Assembly (NCBI GenBank): GCA_030248225.1
Contig: JASANE010007090.1
Location: 1-64,000 of the forward strand
Direction: 5' to 3'
Origin: Trileptium ribeirensis
Taxonomy: Eukaryota; Nematoda; Enoplea; Enoplida; Thoracostomopsidae
Length of the DNA stretch: 64,000 nt
Position 1 is the stretch's first letter, and each line of letters opens with the position of its first letter. Below are positions 21,985 through 34,019 of the stretch, piece by piece. The position numbers were made by a program, and so were the translations under genes. The notes below the pieces were generated by a model. The model had not been told where the DNA came from. It made no database searches and saw only the letters and a list, made by a program, of their open reading frames with translations.

Positions 21985-23926
21985 CAACCGGTCTGACGCA
22001 CACAGTAAACTTTGTCAATGCTCCCGAAAATAAACGCTTGTTAGCTTCGCTCGCTGCTCTTTTAACTTTATTTTCGACAGAGTGGACAGAGCAAACGGTA
22101 TTTCCAATGATGCGCCATTTTTTTGTTTTTCCTGATTCAGACATTGCTATCCGTAAAAAACGTTGCGTCACTCTAGTTCCATGAAAACGTCTCTATCTGA
22201 CGAAGAAAGGTTGCACACTAAATAAATATATAAATCATTTTCCAGTCCGTGGCAAAGAATTTAATAAAGGACGATATTTCTTTAAAACTGAAGGTGTTAA
22301 ATCTCAGTTATCGATGCATGGGCTATGTTTCAAAACCTATTACAATATTTTAACAATTGAGATTGAAAATCATTAAATTTAGCGATATATAATTATTTTA
22401 GTCGTTTTGGCGTATTTATTAACTTTGGTTTATAACGTGAAGATGGCTCCTCTGATGCAGAGGTACAACAAATTTCTATCTTTCGTCGAGAGCTCGCTTT
22501 CGGGCGCAAGGAATGGGGGCAGGAGGACCCTATGTGTTTCGGCCTTTCCCCAGGTACCATTTAGGCATTTTTGGATTCCTCTAGTTCAACCCATGTACTT
22601 TTTCTCTCATTGGCAGTAGGCCAATTTTTGTAGGCGATCCAAAAATATGCCATTTATTCTTTATGGAATTAAGGATCCCTGAATTTTCGCACTGTGGGGC
22701 TAAACGCTAAAATTGCATCAGTCGATAGGCTTTCAGTGTACGTGGTTATTGTATTATGAACTGCCAATCAGTTAATTATAGCGTTTCCGCTTTTTTCAGT
22801 ACTCCTGTTAAGGTGGTTGCTCCCTTCCATGCGGGGGGCCAAATTTTCCCCCAGGCGCCCTTCAATTGGGTTCGCCCAGCAGTGCAGGAAAGGATTGTGC
22901 ACAACGGTCAACATATTTGATTTCGCGCTTCTATGAGGCTTTAAATCTAAGTCTAATATGGCTAAAATGGCAGGGTATTTTAGGCATCGAGAAATAATTG
23001 GGCCAGAGCAAACGCAAATTTATTGTCACGGACCAAAATATGTGCACAAAAAATTAACGCAAAACGCGAAAATGCAACCGAACATTAGAACGTCCATTTT
23101 CAAACGAATGTAAATGTAAAAAATATCGTATATTAGAACGATTTTCGTTGCATCCTTTTAAACGGTCGTTTATAAACGAACGTTGTTGTGTTCGTTTTTG
23201 TACAATTATTTCTGTCTGCCACTGCAATTGTCAATATACACAAATTTGCTGAAGTCCGGCATCCAAAGGATGAATTATTACACGTGACACAGAAATGGAA
23301 ATGACAATGTTTTTTATTGACGGCTATTTAAATACTGGCGTCGCGTCCCTTGCTTTGTTTCAGTTACTGAACAGGGTTACTAAAAGTAATTTTGTGGAGT
23401 TTTTATAAAAACCGTACACGTCTAATTTAACGTGAATACAATTGAATTTTCATGTTACGATTATTGTAATTTGAGATTACTTGTTGCCTTCTCTAAATTG
23501 CCGGGTTGGAGCTTAATGGCAAAATTTTCGCTCTTCCTACCAAAGTCTTTGACTTCCTCCAGCAAAACACCGCAGCTGTTGCTGACAAAAGTTTGTCAAA
23601 ACTTTAAAAAATCTCTTTCTGAAGTTAAAAGTTTTAAATTAAAGTTAATTTTTAAATCTTTTAAACACGTATTGCACCTTTCTGGCCATTTATTAACAAT
23701 TATAGCGTTTTTCGCTCAAAAGTATTAAGTTCTTAATTTATTTAGACTTCGTCCCCCAGCTGTTACCAGTGGGCATCTAAATAATTTTAAACTTAGCCTT
23801 TAGATCCGAACTAGCCCTCCCCATCATGCGCCTTGACGAAATTTTCAGCGAATGGAGTAACCAAACCTGGATGTAAATATTTTAGCAATTTAAGTTTGAA
23901 ACATTTTATATGCATAATTGTTTTAG
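21985..23926 (+). other. Rest of WDFY3 intron 7
   Basis: Mostly unassigned. A G-rich patch near 22840-22890 and a family H fragment near 23660-23730 (GGCCATTTATTAACAATTAT) are the only repeat pieces recognised. Confidence 0.45.
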
Positions 23927-24090
23927 CCACGAGAGCGATGGTATGACCGAATGCCAAGACGCGCTTCGCAACATGCTCTTGATGTTTTCGACTGGTGTAA
24001 CAGCTGGTTATAACGAACTGAAGCCCTGCGACATGTCAAGCAGTCTTTATCAACTACCTGGGTTTTCACTACCTCCAGTTGGTGATAAAG
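23927..24090 (+). CDS. WDFY3: WDFY3 exon 8
   Basis: Acceptor TTTTAG ends at 23926; donor GTTACT at 24091; phase 2 to 1. It encodes a helical segment ending STGVTAGYNELKPCDMSSS and LYQLPGFSLPPVGDKG, parallel to human TTYGVSELKPAG...FLLPGFAVPQPAGKG. A Helentron-like repeat (family I) begins about 13 bp past this donor. Confidence 0.92.
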
Positions 24091-24449
24091 GTTACTGACG
24101 AATTGAATTCTGAATGAGTGACTGAAACGAAGAATTTTAACTAATCATGACAGTGGTGAAATTTGACAATATGCGTTATTGGGGGTTTTTATTGTAACAG
24201 CATAGCTCAACTTCGGCTGGGCGGCTTGATTCGCACGATAGCTCATTTGAAAGCTTGAAATCTCTTTTTTTGTACTCAAAACTGGTTTGATCGAAGGGGC
24301 TCTGGTCAGATCTCAGATCAGAAAGGGGCCCAAAAAATCACATTACTTTTATAACTCGACAATCTATGTAGATATTTCAGTAAAATTGGCCTCATTTCGT
24401 AAAGCTATAAGATCATATTTAATGCTTTGCTGTGCTGTTCTTTTAGGAT

Positions 24450-25631
24450 CAGGGAGTAACCGGAATCCTGGTTCCGGTTCAGGCGAAAATCATGTTCAGG
24501 TTGTGGTTCCGGCAAAAGGTAAAACCGTACCGGAATCGGAATTCCAGTTTAAAATTTTTGTTTGAAATTTTCGGATTTTTGCTTCATCTGTGGTGCAGAC
24601 ATATGTAATATATAAATAACAATCAAGTTCCATTACAACCAAACAAAAGAAAAGGTTAACTCAGCAAATTGCTTTGTGCAACGTAAGTGGGACACATAAA
24701 TTCAGTAGGAATATTTCATATTGACTCTGAAAGAGCTTGTTAACAAAACAAAGCTAAGTTGATGCTTGTAGCAGCTATTTTACCCATTCAGAAGTCTGCG
24801 GTGCATGTTAGAAATAGACCGGTCCAACTCGGTAACAGAGTATGGATTATTTACAAGTACTTAGCTGCAAGCTAACATAAATTGCGTCAGGCACCAGCCA
24901 GTGTGCTTGTAAACTGTGTAAATCAGTCTGCATTGGATTTAACGTATCATATTAGTAACGCAGCCTGAAACTGCGTTATGGGGAATGAACTATATTTATT
25001 GAAGCTATGCGAGCAGTATCACAGCTTGTCTCATTTATAGAGTTCTTATCAGAATGTCATCTTCATCTAGCTGACGGGCACTGGTTGCACAACGCTAGTC
25101 TAAACAGTATCTCTGACCACAATTAGGATCTCAATTAGAAATTTATAGAATACCTTTTTAAATTTTCTTTTAGAACCATATAAGCCAATAATTTCAAGTT
25201 TCCTACGGAACAAAATACAACCAAGGTATGTCAAATAAAAAGATGCGATTGGAGACATTGAAAATATTTAGTCTAAGCTCCATGCGTTACAAGCACATTT
25301 TTATTTTGACACAATTTTCGCAATGCTGTATAGTGGAAGGCATTTTTTTCCGCTGAGAGTTAAAAAAACTGACTCACCTTGATCGATAAATAAATATTTT
25401 TGCTTCTCCAGCCTCTTCAAAGTCCCATGGCGGCAATAATTTTATCGCAATGTGTTTAGTTGAATGTAAAAGTTATTTTTACTACATTTTAAATAAACTA
25501 ACTGTACCATAATTTATTCCTTCATCTGTTATACTATTATATAAGTTTCGAAGCCCAGGTTCCGGTTCCAGATCCGGTTTAAATGGACGGCTCAAGTTTC
25601 CGGTTCCGGAAATTTCGGATTCGGTTATTCA
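24450..25631 (+). mobile_element. Family D, copy 3: hAT-like element, worn
   Basis: CAGGGAGTAACCGGAATCCT at the left and TTTCGGATTCGGTTATTCAC at the right match the ends of copies 1 and 2, and the interior aligns along its length. No target duplication can be read, so this is the oldest of the three. Confidence 0.8.
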
Positions 25632-25648
25632 CTATTGATGTATGATAT

Positions 25649-26285
25649 GGGTCAAAACTGGTTTTGAAATGGGCCTCTGAGACCTAAAACACAAAATATC
25701 TCTACAACCAGTCCAGGTGTATATATATGCTTTTGTGTTCTCATTTTGCAGAGTAATTCATCCTCTACATAGCTGCAAAATGTCTGCTATCGTCATTACT
25801 CGCACTGCAGGGTTGGCTCAAAAAGATGTTCATTGGGCCCATGCGACTAGAAAACACAAAAATGGCAATATCTCCGCAACCTCTCGAGCTACTTAGGCAT
25901 TTTTGGTTTCATTTTGTAGGGCAATTCATCCGCTATGTAGTTGCAAATGGTGTGCCGCCATAGTCATTATTTACGCTGCAGGATTGGGTCAAAGCGGGGT
26001 TTTCCATGGGCCCATATGACACATAATACACGGAAATGATAATATCTACGTAACCACTCAAGCTATATGAACGTCTATGGTCTCCTTTTGTAGAGCAATA
26101 TTCATTCTCTATGTAGTTGAAAATAGTATGCTGCTGTTTTTCTTAATTACTTTGAAGGATTGGGTCAAACGGTCTTTCTGTAAACCCATGGGACCTAAAA
26201 TGCACGAAAATGGTAATATATCCGCAACCGCTAGAGCTATTATAGGTTTTTTGGTCTCATATTGTAGAACAGTTCGTGGTTAATT
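25649..26285 (+). repeat. Tandem array, about 161-177 bp, about 3.6 units
   Basis: Units begin near 25649, 25810, 25981 and 26158 with variants of GGATTGGGTCAAA. Each contains GGGCCCAT, AATATCTCCGCAACC, TCATTTTGTAGAGCAATTCA and CTATGTAGTTG. I read this as the internal array of the family I element. Confidence 0.85.
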
Positions 26286-26389
26286 TTGTAATTAGAAGCT
26301 CAATATAGTTATGTACACCTCTCTAAATTGCACATTCAACATTCTGAATTCACCGTCTTGGCTATAAGAGACAAGCTTCTACTATAATT

Positions 26390-28105
26390 GTTTATGTTTC
26401 AAATAGTGGGCAAGTCATTATAGAAGGCAACAGAACAGATAGATGGCAGTGATTAATAATATTTATTTGTTTCTACAGAGTTCATATTTGTTTTGTTATG
26501 ATATACTGGCCTGTACATAACGCAAAATTTTAATTCGGATTATAGATCTGTGCGCGCGCCAAGATTTGGACATGGTCGAGCGAAAAACGCATGTGAACAT
26601 TTGTCAGTTATTATGTTTTGGGATTTCCCACAGGCCATTATAAAGGAATGTATCTTTTGCTACAGTCAAACCATTGCAAAGTAACGTACTTGAGTACTAG
26701 TAGTTGTTGCATGTCTATGCTAGTAAACATTCTAGGCATAGAATAAACGACCGTAATTAGTGAAAAGGACTGTTTTTATCTTTGAACGTACGTCTGTGAA
26801 TGTATGGTGTAGCGTGGTAGTGGGATGAGGTAGCAACCGACGGCAATCTGGCTGACCGCTCAAGATCCTAAGACATTCTGTGGAGAGCTCAGGTGTATAT
26901 ATTTATGCTGGCATTTCGTTGCGGTGGGCCATGCTCCACTCGCCCATTCCCCTTACCCGTCTTTCCAATATCCACCATGTTCACCCGAAAAAACCATTAT
27001 GTCCAAATAAAAATTCTAAAACTATTAAATAGCCTTGCAAATGCAGAAAAAACGTCTTTATTCAAGATAAAAACATCATTGTAACGAACATTTATTATAT
27101 AAACGAATATTTTCGAAAAAGAATGTATGTAAAAATTGTCAAGTTTTTAGTTAACTGGTGGCGTTTTCGCCTTGGAGTGCCTTTGGGCGCTTGTTTTTGC
27201 CAGGAGACCATGCGCATTGTGTTGTAGTTTCCGAATGATTTAATACAGCAGTATTAACCGTGATTGCAGAAAATTAGTATACTCAGCAATGTATGTCATA
27301 GTGTCCGACGTTTGATTGTATTTAATAAACTAGAAAATTATTTCTCTCCCACTCTATATTTTTCTCAGAATGAGCATGGGTCCCTTATGAAAAACCCCGG
27401 TCTCCATTTAGGGGAGTTAGTCCCTTTCCATTTTCAACTTCCCCCAGCCAAAAAACGGTGCTTATTGCAAAATTTTGCGCTTTCGCTGCTTCGTCGCTTT
27501 CTGGCAAAATTTTTCTCTTCCCGCCCCATTTGACATAATAATTGACCGTAATTTTAGTACAATTCCAATATGAAGCTAACAATTTTATAAACATTGTCAA
27601 AATTGGCATAAAATAGCTTTTACACTTTTTCAGAAAAGTTTTAGCAGCGTTTGTATCCATTTCTTTGAAAAATATTGAATAATAATTATTTTAAATTTCG
27701 AGGTCCCCGGTTGAACAGGGGAGCCCCTTATTTTATGCCCCCTGCAAATGGGGAGCCCAGTCTTTTCTTGGCTTGTCGAAATTTCAGATATGTTAAATAT
27801 AATTTCTAATACGATGATCGGTTTTGTAATGCCTGATTAATATTTAAACGTGCTTTGATTTACGGATTAAAATAAAAGTAAATTATCACGAAAAATTGAC
27901 GGATTGTCCTGGAACAGCGGCTAGTTTTCGTGAAATTTTGGCTAATTTTTTTCGAACTTTTAGCAAAAGATTTTTGTTACTGTTTCTAACTTCGTTTTAT
28001 TTATGTATAAGTTAAACGATCGTGTTCGTATTTTTATTAGTTGGACAGATTATTAATACGTTTTGTAATATTACCAACTTGCAACTGATTATACTGCCGC
28101 AGGAA
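26390..28105 (+). other. Unassigned part of WDFY3 intron 8
   Basis: No complete element recognised. A G/C-run patch at about 27370-27540 and another at 27705-27770 resemble the worn G-rich fragments elsewhere. Confidence 0.4.
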
Positions 28106-28110
28106 TAATT

Positions 28111-28808
28111 GAATTCGAGTGGAATGAGCGAGCGAAGCGGATTTTGATGCACGATAGCTCATTCAAACCGCTATGATCGATTTAAGTGTAGTGACGGACC
28201 CCGATTTTTGAATTTTTTGCCGTGAGAAAAGTTATGGGGCAAAATGACGTCATTCTGGCACATTTTTCGGGCACCCCTCCAGTTTTTGCGACTTTTCTCA
28301 AGAAGTACACGAGATATCCGCAAACTAATTAATAGGCCTATTCCATGTAGCTTTACCAGGGCTTTCCAATGATATATAACAAGTTTTTCAACTACTTCCC
28401 AATCTAAAGTTTATAATCTTATAGTTGGCGCCAAATTTCATATTTGGGGAAAAGCGTGGGAAATGCACCTAAATGTGTGTTTTTGTTGCTTTTAGTGTCT
28501 TATATGGGTTTCCTGGGCAGATAAACTCATTGCAAGTGTTAAAATATTGTTGGACAAATATTTTTTACACTTCTGGTTCATACTTGGCATAAAAAATGAC
28601 GTTTTCGAAATTTTTGGTGGCAAGTCGCGCGAAAAGCACCTGAATGACTGTGTGTTTATTGTTGGTTTTAGTATCGGATATGGGGTTTTCTGGGCCGACA
28701 AGCTCATTGCGAGTGTCAAGAATATTGTTTGGCAAATATTTTTCACACTTCTGCTTCGGGGGATTGTTCTCACCACTCGAATTCTGGCTCGCAAGCGAGC
28801 TTCACTAG
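28111..28808 (+). mobile_element. Family B, copy 1: Helentron-like (HINE) element
   Basis: It starts GAATTCGAGTGG after T, has the inverted CCACTCGAATTC at 28773-28784, then a perfect hairpin GCTCGCAAGCGAGC at 28787-28800, and ends TTCACTAG followed by T. The interior carries a ~177-bp duplication (ACTCATTGCAAGTGTTAAAA near 28523 and CTCATTGCGAGTGTCAAGAA near 28702). This ordered set of features is that of Helentron-associated elements. Confidence 0.85.
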
Positions 28809-29335
28809 TACATTATTCTTTTTTTGACGTTAACTGTTGAAGGTATTTATTCGTATAATATGTTTTCCGCATTGAATTTATTATAACATGCATTCGCGTG
28901 GGAAAGTGGGTCAAGTGTTATATTAATACTCAACATGCTTTGCTTAACAGCGTTGACAGATTCAGAGCTGAAAAACTGTTTGCGAAAAATATCTTATAAA
29001 AGAAAATAATATTAAATGTTGAGTTACCTACCTTTTTTCAATAAGGTGCGCTGTTCTGCTAATCTATAGCGTCCACTTGTTTTGTTGGAAATAAAGTTTT
29101 TTTCATTTGCTAGAGCGCTGAAATGTGTCATAAGAAATGAACCTCATTATAGTTTTAAAACATTATTGAGTTTAGATGCCAGAGCTTGTGTACCGCAAAA
29201 AGGTTATTGTTGGAGCATGACATCGTGTTTTGCCAGCTTGTAAATGTTATTAAACATGGCGGTTACACTTATTGTGGATGAGATTGTGCTTTTCTTTTGT
29301 ATGTATGAAATTATACAGTAATATTTTATTTATAG

Positions 29336-29391
29336 GTTGTACGGTACGCAACTTACAAGCGTTTCAAGTGTTACAAGATGTATTTGTTAAG
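29336..29391 (+). CDS. WDFY3: WDFY3 exon 9 (56 nt)
   Basis: Acceptor TTTATAG ends at 29335; donor GTATGT at 29392; phase 1 to 0. It encodes CTVRNLQAFQVLQDVFVK, parallel to human HSVRNVQAFAVLQNAFLK. It is a very short exon isolated by 5.2 kb and 3.5 kb introns, but the 18-residue match and exact phase make it secure. Confidence 0.93.
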
Positions 29392-29626
29392 GTATGTAAG
29401 AGTGCCTTTCCATGTTTAACAAAATAGCTAGAAGCGATAATGAAGACCGATGGTCTTACCGTGAACAAACACTTTTACCTGGTTATCATTTCCTGGCTTT
29501 AATCGAGGAGGGCTTGGTTTGGGTGCGCCGAATTTTGCCCAGAGCATGAATTGTCTCCTCTCCCTGTTGAAGGGGCTTCGAATTCTAAAAATTCTCAACA
29601 TTTAATCTTGTGGCGAAACACATATT

Positions 29627-31871
29627 CAGAACGTAGTGGAGGTTGTGTGTTGCAGGGGTGAAATCTTTTAAATTCCGCTGTGTGTATGTGTGATCGGCCA
29701 TAACTCGGGAACGATTTAACCGATTTTCATAATCTTGGACTCATTCGAACCGGCATAATCGGTCGATTTACCGTGTACATCCCCGAGCGTTTTTTGATTT
29801 GGGGCCTGGTTCCGGGGTCAGGAGTCAAAATGTTTGGTTTTTACCCCATTTTAGTACCCTTCATTGAAGCAAGATTATTTTTTTCTCTGGATGGTTTTAT
29901 TTCATAGTAAAATGTTAAATGCCGATACATATTTTTTTGTTTCTCCATTAAGACCCCGGTTCTGGATTTATGGGGTTTGAGATACTGTGTCCCAATGGTT
30001 CCTCGACGCAATATTCGAAAATTTGTTCTGACGTCCTGGACAGAAAAGTTTCACTTGGGGTTTTCGGCCAAGGGAAACTCATAGCAGGTGTTGGTTTTGC
30101 TCTGTGACCGATGGTTCCACATGAGTACTGGGGTATGGCACCCCCAAGGTTCTGGCCTGTCCACAGTGTGGGGGGAGTGGGGGGACCCCCCACTTTCCAA
30201 ATCCCCCATGTTCGTGAGATTTTCCACCAGGTCCGCCCCCCACTCCGCCGAAACCACATGTTCGACTAATTCCAAAAATTTTTTATGTCTCAAAATTTAT
30301 GTTTGTTGTGTGCAAATTATTTTTTTAAAGATTAATTACCACTATATATAATGCTAAAATATCGTTTTTTAGGTTGGAAATACGTTCATGGTAGTAAAAA
30401 TGCATGGAAAATCGGAAATATTCTGTATACTTAAGCAAAATTTATCCCCCCACTTTTAACCCCCCCCCCCGAGAATGAACATGGGGGTCCCCCGAAGTCC
30501 CCCACTTTTCGGAGGGCTGTGAACAGGCCAGAAGGTTTGGGGTTAGAGAGCAAAATAAAGGTTTTTACCTCATTTTAGCACCCTTCACGGAAGCAAAAAT
30601 ATTTTTATCTTAACATTAAATTTTTTCTCTGCTTGCTTTTATTTCACAGTAAAATGATAAATGCCGATGCCTCGTTTTTGTTTTCGATTAAGGTTCCTTT
30701 TTTAGAGTTATGTGGTTTGACGTTTGAGGTATGGTGCCCCAATGATTCCTCGACCCAAAATTCGAAAAATTGTTCTGACGTCCTGGGCTGTTGAACAGTT
30801 TCACTTAGTGCTTTTCGAGCATGGCAAACTTATTTTCGGTGTTGGGTTTGCCCTGTAATCTATGGTTCCATGGGTAAGGGGGTATGGCGCCCGCAAGGTT
30901 CGGGGTCAGAGATCAAAATAAAGGTTCTTTACCTCGTTTTGGTACCTTCACGGAAGCAAGATTATTTGTTCTTTAACTTTCGAAGTTCTTTCTCTGGTTG
31001 GTTCTATTTCATAGGAAAATGTTAAATGCCGATGCCTCTTCTTTGTTTTTCGATTAAGGCTCAGGTTCTGGATTTATGGGGTATGATGTACGGGGGGTAT
31101 GGCGCCCCAATGGTTCCTCGACCCAAAATATGAAAATTTGTTCTGACGCCTTGGGCGGCTGATAACTTTCACCTGGGGGTTTTCGGGTATTTGAAACTCA
31201 TTGCCGTGTTGGTTTTACTCTGCGACTCATGGTCCCATGGGTACGGGGTAATGACTCATGATCCCATGGTTCGGGGTCAGAGGTCAAAACTAGGGTTTTA
31301 CTACATTTTAGTGCCGTTCACGGAAGCAAGGATATTTATATTTTAGCTTCCGAATTTTTTCTCTGATTTGTTTTATTTCATAGTAAAATGATAAATGCCG
31401 ATGTCTCTTTTTTTGTTTTTCGATTAAGACTCCGGTTTTGGAGTTATGGGGTTTGAAGTATGGCACCCTCGTGGTTCCTCGACCCAAAATTAAAAAATTT
31501 GTTCTGACGTCTTGGGTGGCTGAAAAGTTACATTTTTGGGTTTTCGGGCATGGGAAACTTATTGCCGGTATTGATTTTGCTCTGCGATCCATGGTTCTGT
31601 GGGTACGGGGGTATGGCGCCGCTACGGTTCATCGAGCCAAAAATTACTAATTTTACTGTTACGTCCTGGGAGGCTGATAGCTTGCACTTGGGGGTTTTGG
31701 GGCATGGGAAACTTTTTGCTGGTGTTAGTTTTATTCTAACTTGTGCGGTGTTGTGTGATATCCACTTATAGCATATCGACGTGTGCTATCGACAGCTGAT
31801 TCGCTGTGTACGCAAAAGGCGTAGGTGTACCTACGCTTCACTAAGTTCTGCAATCTCGATAGAGTTACTAG
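29627..31871 (+). mobile_element. Family A, copy 3: longest copy, four internal repeat units
   Basis: The ends are CAGAACGTAGTGGAGG after T and TTCACTAAGTTCTG followed by CAATCTCGATAGAGTTACTAG and T. The internal unit (marked by CCTTCACGGAAGCAAG, CTCGACCCAAAATT and GGGCATGGCAAACTCATTGC) recurs with marker positions near 29855, 30580, 30944 and 31312, giving ~340-368 bp once the nested family C element is removed. It accounts for most of intron 9. Confidence 0.85.
30152..30531 (+). mobile_element. Family C, copy 1, nested in family A
   Basis: A 380-bp element with termini CTGGCCTGTCCACAG and CTGTGAACAGGCCAG, flanked by a 6-bp target duplication AAGGTT (30146-30151 and 30532-30537). The uninterrupted sequence GCAAGGTTCGGGGTCAG is present in the next family A unit at about 30900, which confirms the insertion. 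It has long G and C runs at both ends and an AT-rich centre. No open frame. Confidence 0.93.
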
Positions 31872-32287
31872 TTTTATTTGTAAAAATTTTGTCAAAGGAT
31901 TTTTCAACTGGAGGGTTTACTTTGGGAGTGCCAAAAGTTTTGCCTGGGGGCATTTCGCCGCAGGACCCTAACCGGAGGTCACCCGTGCCAGAAGAACTCG
32001 AAAATTACCAGGACCCTTTCCTTGGAAAAACCAGTTACAATTAAGTATTCTATGATTTGTTGAAATACTGTGCCTAGTGCTACGAATTTGCGTAACAGCA
32101 GTTGTCGATTATACAGGTCACAGTGATATCAATGTATTGCCATCAATTTGTAGGTTGTACTTCCAAACCTCAATTTGTCTAGGTCCGACGGCCGAAAATT
32201 GTCTATACGAGCCTTATGATAACACAGCTGTAAAATATTGATATGCTTGTTCATACTCAGTTATCCTTCCTTGGTTTTAATGCCCTA

Positions 32288-32672
32288 TAAAGCTGGCCTC
32301 TTTATTATTGGGGATGGGGATCCCCCTACTTGACCTCATTCCTATTCCTCCACCCCACTCGGCAAAATCTCCCATCTTCGTCCCCACCCAACTCTACCGA
32401 ATTCCCCTTGTTTATATTGACTTAGAACACACAAAAATAAAAATAAGTGGTGAAAAGGCATGTTAGTTAGCCTCAGCGTGAAATAATAAGGCAGTTACAA
32501 CTCCTAGTAACACCACCAGTGCCGAAAATCTATACACATAGCGAAAAATTGGCTTAAAATATGCCAAGGAATAGGCTTAAAAAATTTTAATATCCACTCG
32601 AGATTTCCCACGAGAATGAACATACTAGACTTCGTCGAAATCCCCCACTTTTTTTCGGCAAGTAGAAAGACC
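32288..32672 (+). mobile_element. Family C, old copy
   Basis: A diverged copy: CTGGCCTCTTTATTATTGGG at the left, CCCCACTCGGCAAAATC, ACGAGAATGAACAT, CCCCCACTTTTTTTCGGC and a worn right end AGAAAGACCAG. Confidence 0.65.
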
Positions 32673-32921
32673 AGTAAAGTATGCTGATTTAGTCGCGGTG
32701 AAATTTTCGTGTGTATATACACTTGAAATTTATACACGAAACCTCTGTCCAACGTTGTTGGATTTTGACAAGCTTTTCTCATTGAACATTTAAGATTTGT
32801 TGGTGTATTTAACTATGATTTTCACCAAGGAACATCATGCGATGTAGTGCGCAGCACGGTTGAATCAAAGTAATATAAAATAAGTGAAATTATCAAAATG
32901 GAATTTACTTTTATGTTGTAG

Positions 32922-33068
32922 TCGTCAAGTGTCAAAATCGCATCAACAATATTGGACGTTATCAACAGTATTTACTGCTCGGATCCGCTAAATTACTTTA
33001 TTCTGGAGAAACAATGTACGCTTGGCCAGTTTGCAGAAGTAATATACGAGAAAACGCCAGACGTTCAA
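32922..33068 (+). CDS. WDFY3: WDFY3 exon 10
   Basis: Acceptor GTTGTAG ends at 32921; donor GTAGGT at 33069; phase 0 to 0. It encodes SSSVKIASTILDVINSIYCS, DPLNYFILEKQCTLGQFAE and VIYEKTPDVQ, matching human SFLAQIILDAITNIYMADNANYFILESQHTLSQFAE.....PEVQ. The ANYFILE/LNYFILE and TL.QFAE blocks fix the frame. Confidence 0.95.
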
Positions 33069-33122
33069 GTAGGTACAATGCGTTCGAATATTAATAGTTG
33101 ACAGTCACGAATTGTTTTACAG

Positions 33123-33182
33123 AGGTACTCCGATCTGGATGTTAGCTGTGTGTATGGATTCGAACTTCTAAAGTTTGCTGTA
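33123..33182 (+). CDS. WDFY3: Candidate extra or alternative exon 10b of WDFY3
   Basis: A 20-codon open segment with a good acceptor (TTGTTTTACAG, ending 33122) and donor (GTAAGA at 33183), phase 0 to 0, lying only 54 bp after exon 10. It would insert RYSDLDVSCVYGFELLKFAV between exons 10 and 11 without changing the frame. The C-terminal part (YGFELLKFAV) resembles the start of exon 11 (KYFELLEFVVF), as if part of that exon had been duplicated. Human WDFY3 has no counterpart. The 54-bp intron is far shorter than every other intron here (747 bp or more), which argues for caution. Confidence 0.35.
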
Positions 33183-33331
33183 GTAAGACATACAAAATTG
33201 GGTTTTTTATGTCAACGCACGTATAACCTAGTGATAATTTTGTTGAATCCAGTCTGGTTATTTACGTCATGTTCAGCCCATTGTGAAATTGCCATCTATC
33301 CTTGGGCTTATATTCTAGCTATTTTATAATA

Positions 33332-33930
33332 CTAGCAAAACTCAAGCGAGTGTGAACTGCAGTGAGTGTGGTTTCGTCAAGTGGTAATTTTGTGAAATCA
33401 CTTTGTTACCGGCTTGATGTATATACTACGCTGAAACATCTGTAACTGTGAAAGCATTGAAAACCATATCCTACGACCCTTAAACTTAAACTTATAACGC
33501 ACGAAGTACCTAAAACACATAAACTTAATACCCAAATCATTATCCAGCGTACCAAAAAACCTATTGGTAGAACGTTCGTCATGGCCTTTATGCAATACAT
33601 AACCAAGATACTGAAGACATACAATATTCATGCAATCGCGCTCATTGACCCTAAACCCATTGAAAACGTCTGACAAGGTGTGAAATATTCGTGCTGCACT
33701 CTACACAACCAAACCACCGCATTCAACGTGCCTCAACACACATACGTATATATAGACCACTCTTGATACTCTGCAAGCAAGGAATAACGAAATAAATGCA
33801 AACTGACATTTTTGAAATAAGTTTCGTCGTCCGTAAAACCCTTGCAAAATGAAATGCTAAAATATAGTCAAGTTGGACTCTAAATAGCTAAACTATAGTA
33901 TTCAGCGTATTTGATAACCTAATAGACATT
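33332..33930 (-). mobile_element. Family E, reverse copy
   Basis: Read on the minus strand it ends in CTAG (33332-33335) next to a T-side flank, with a hairpin ACTCAAGCGAGT and then tandem units recognised by AACCAAACCACC...ATTCAACG, TAAACCCATTGAAAAC and TAGCTAAACTATAGTATTCA. The left boundary is clear, the right one approximate. Confidence 0.55.
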
Positions 33931-34019
33931 GGTTTAAATGTAAAGCATTTTTACAAAAAACGCTTCCGGAAGTGAAAAATTTTTGTCAGTAAAATGGGCT
34001 GTAAAGTTGCTTTTAATGT

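Larger units (their letters stand above)
24104..26388 (+). mobile_element. Family I, copy 1: Helentron-like element with nested hAT element
   Basis: The left subterminal repeat TGAATTCTGAATG (24104-24116) is matched in inverted form by CATTCTGAATTCA (26340-26352), one mismatch. The interior carries the phrase GATAGCTCATTTGAAAGC and a tandem array with a period of about 160-177 bp (25649-26285). After the right repeat comes a weak hairpin and ACTAT. A family D element (about 24450-25631) lies inside. The left end is about 13 bp from the exon 8 donor. Confidence 0.65.

Noticed and set aside
25649..26285. Regularly spaced repeats as a CRISPR array
   Set aside because: Units are ~161-177 bp and diverged along their whole length, in a eukaryotic intron. 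There are no short identical repeats with unique spacers.
31438..31650. Similar open frames (YGTLVVPRP..KFVLTSW...LGHGKL) in several family A copies
   Set aside because: They sit in the internal repeat unit, are short and lack a conserved start. The similarity simply reflects the shared DNA repeat, with no sign of selection on the protein.
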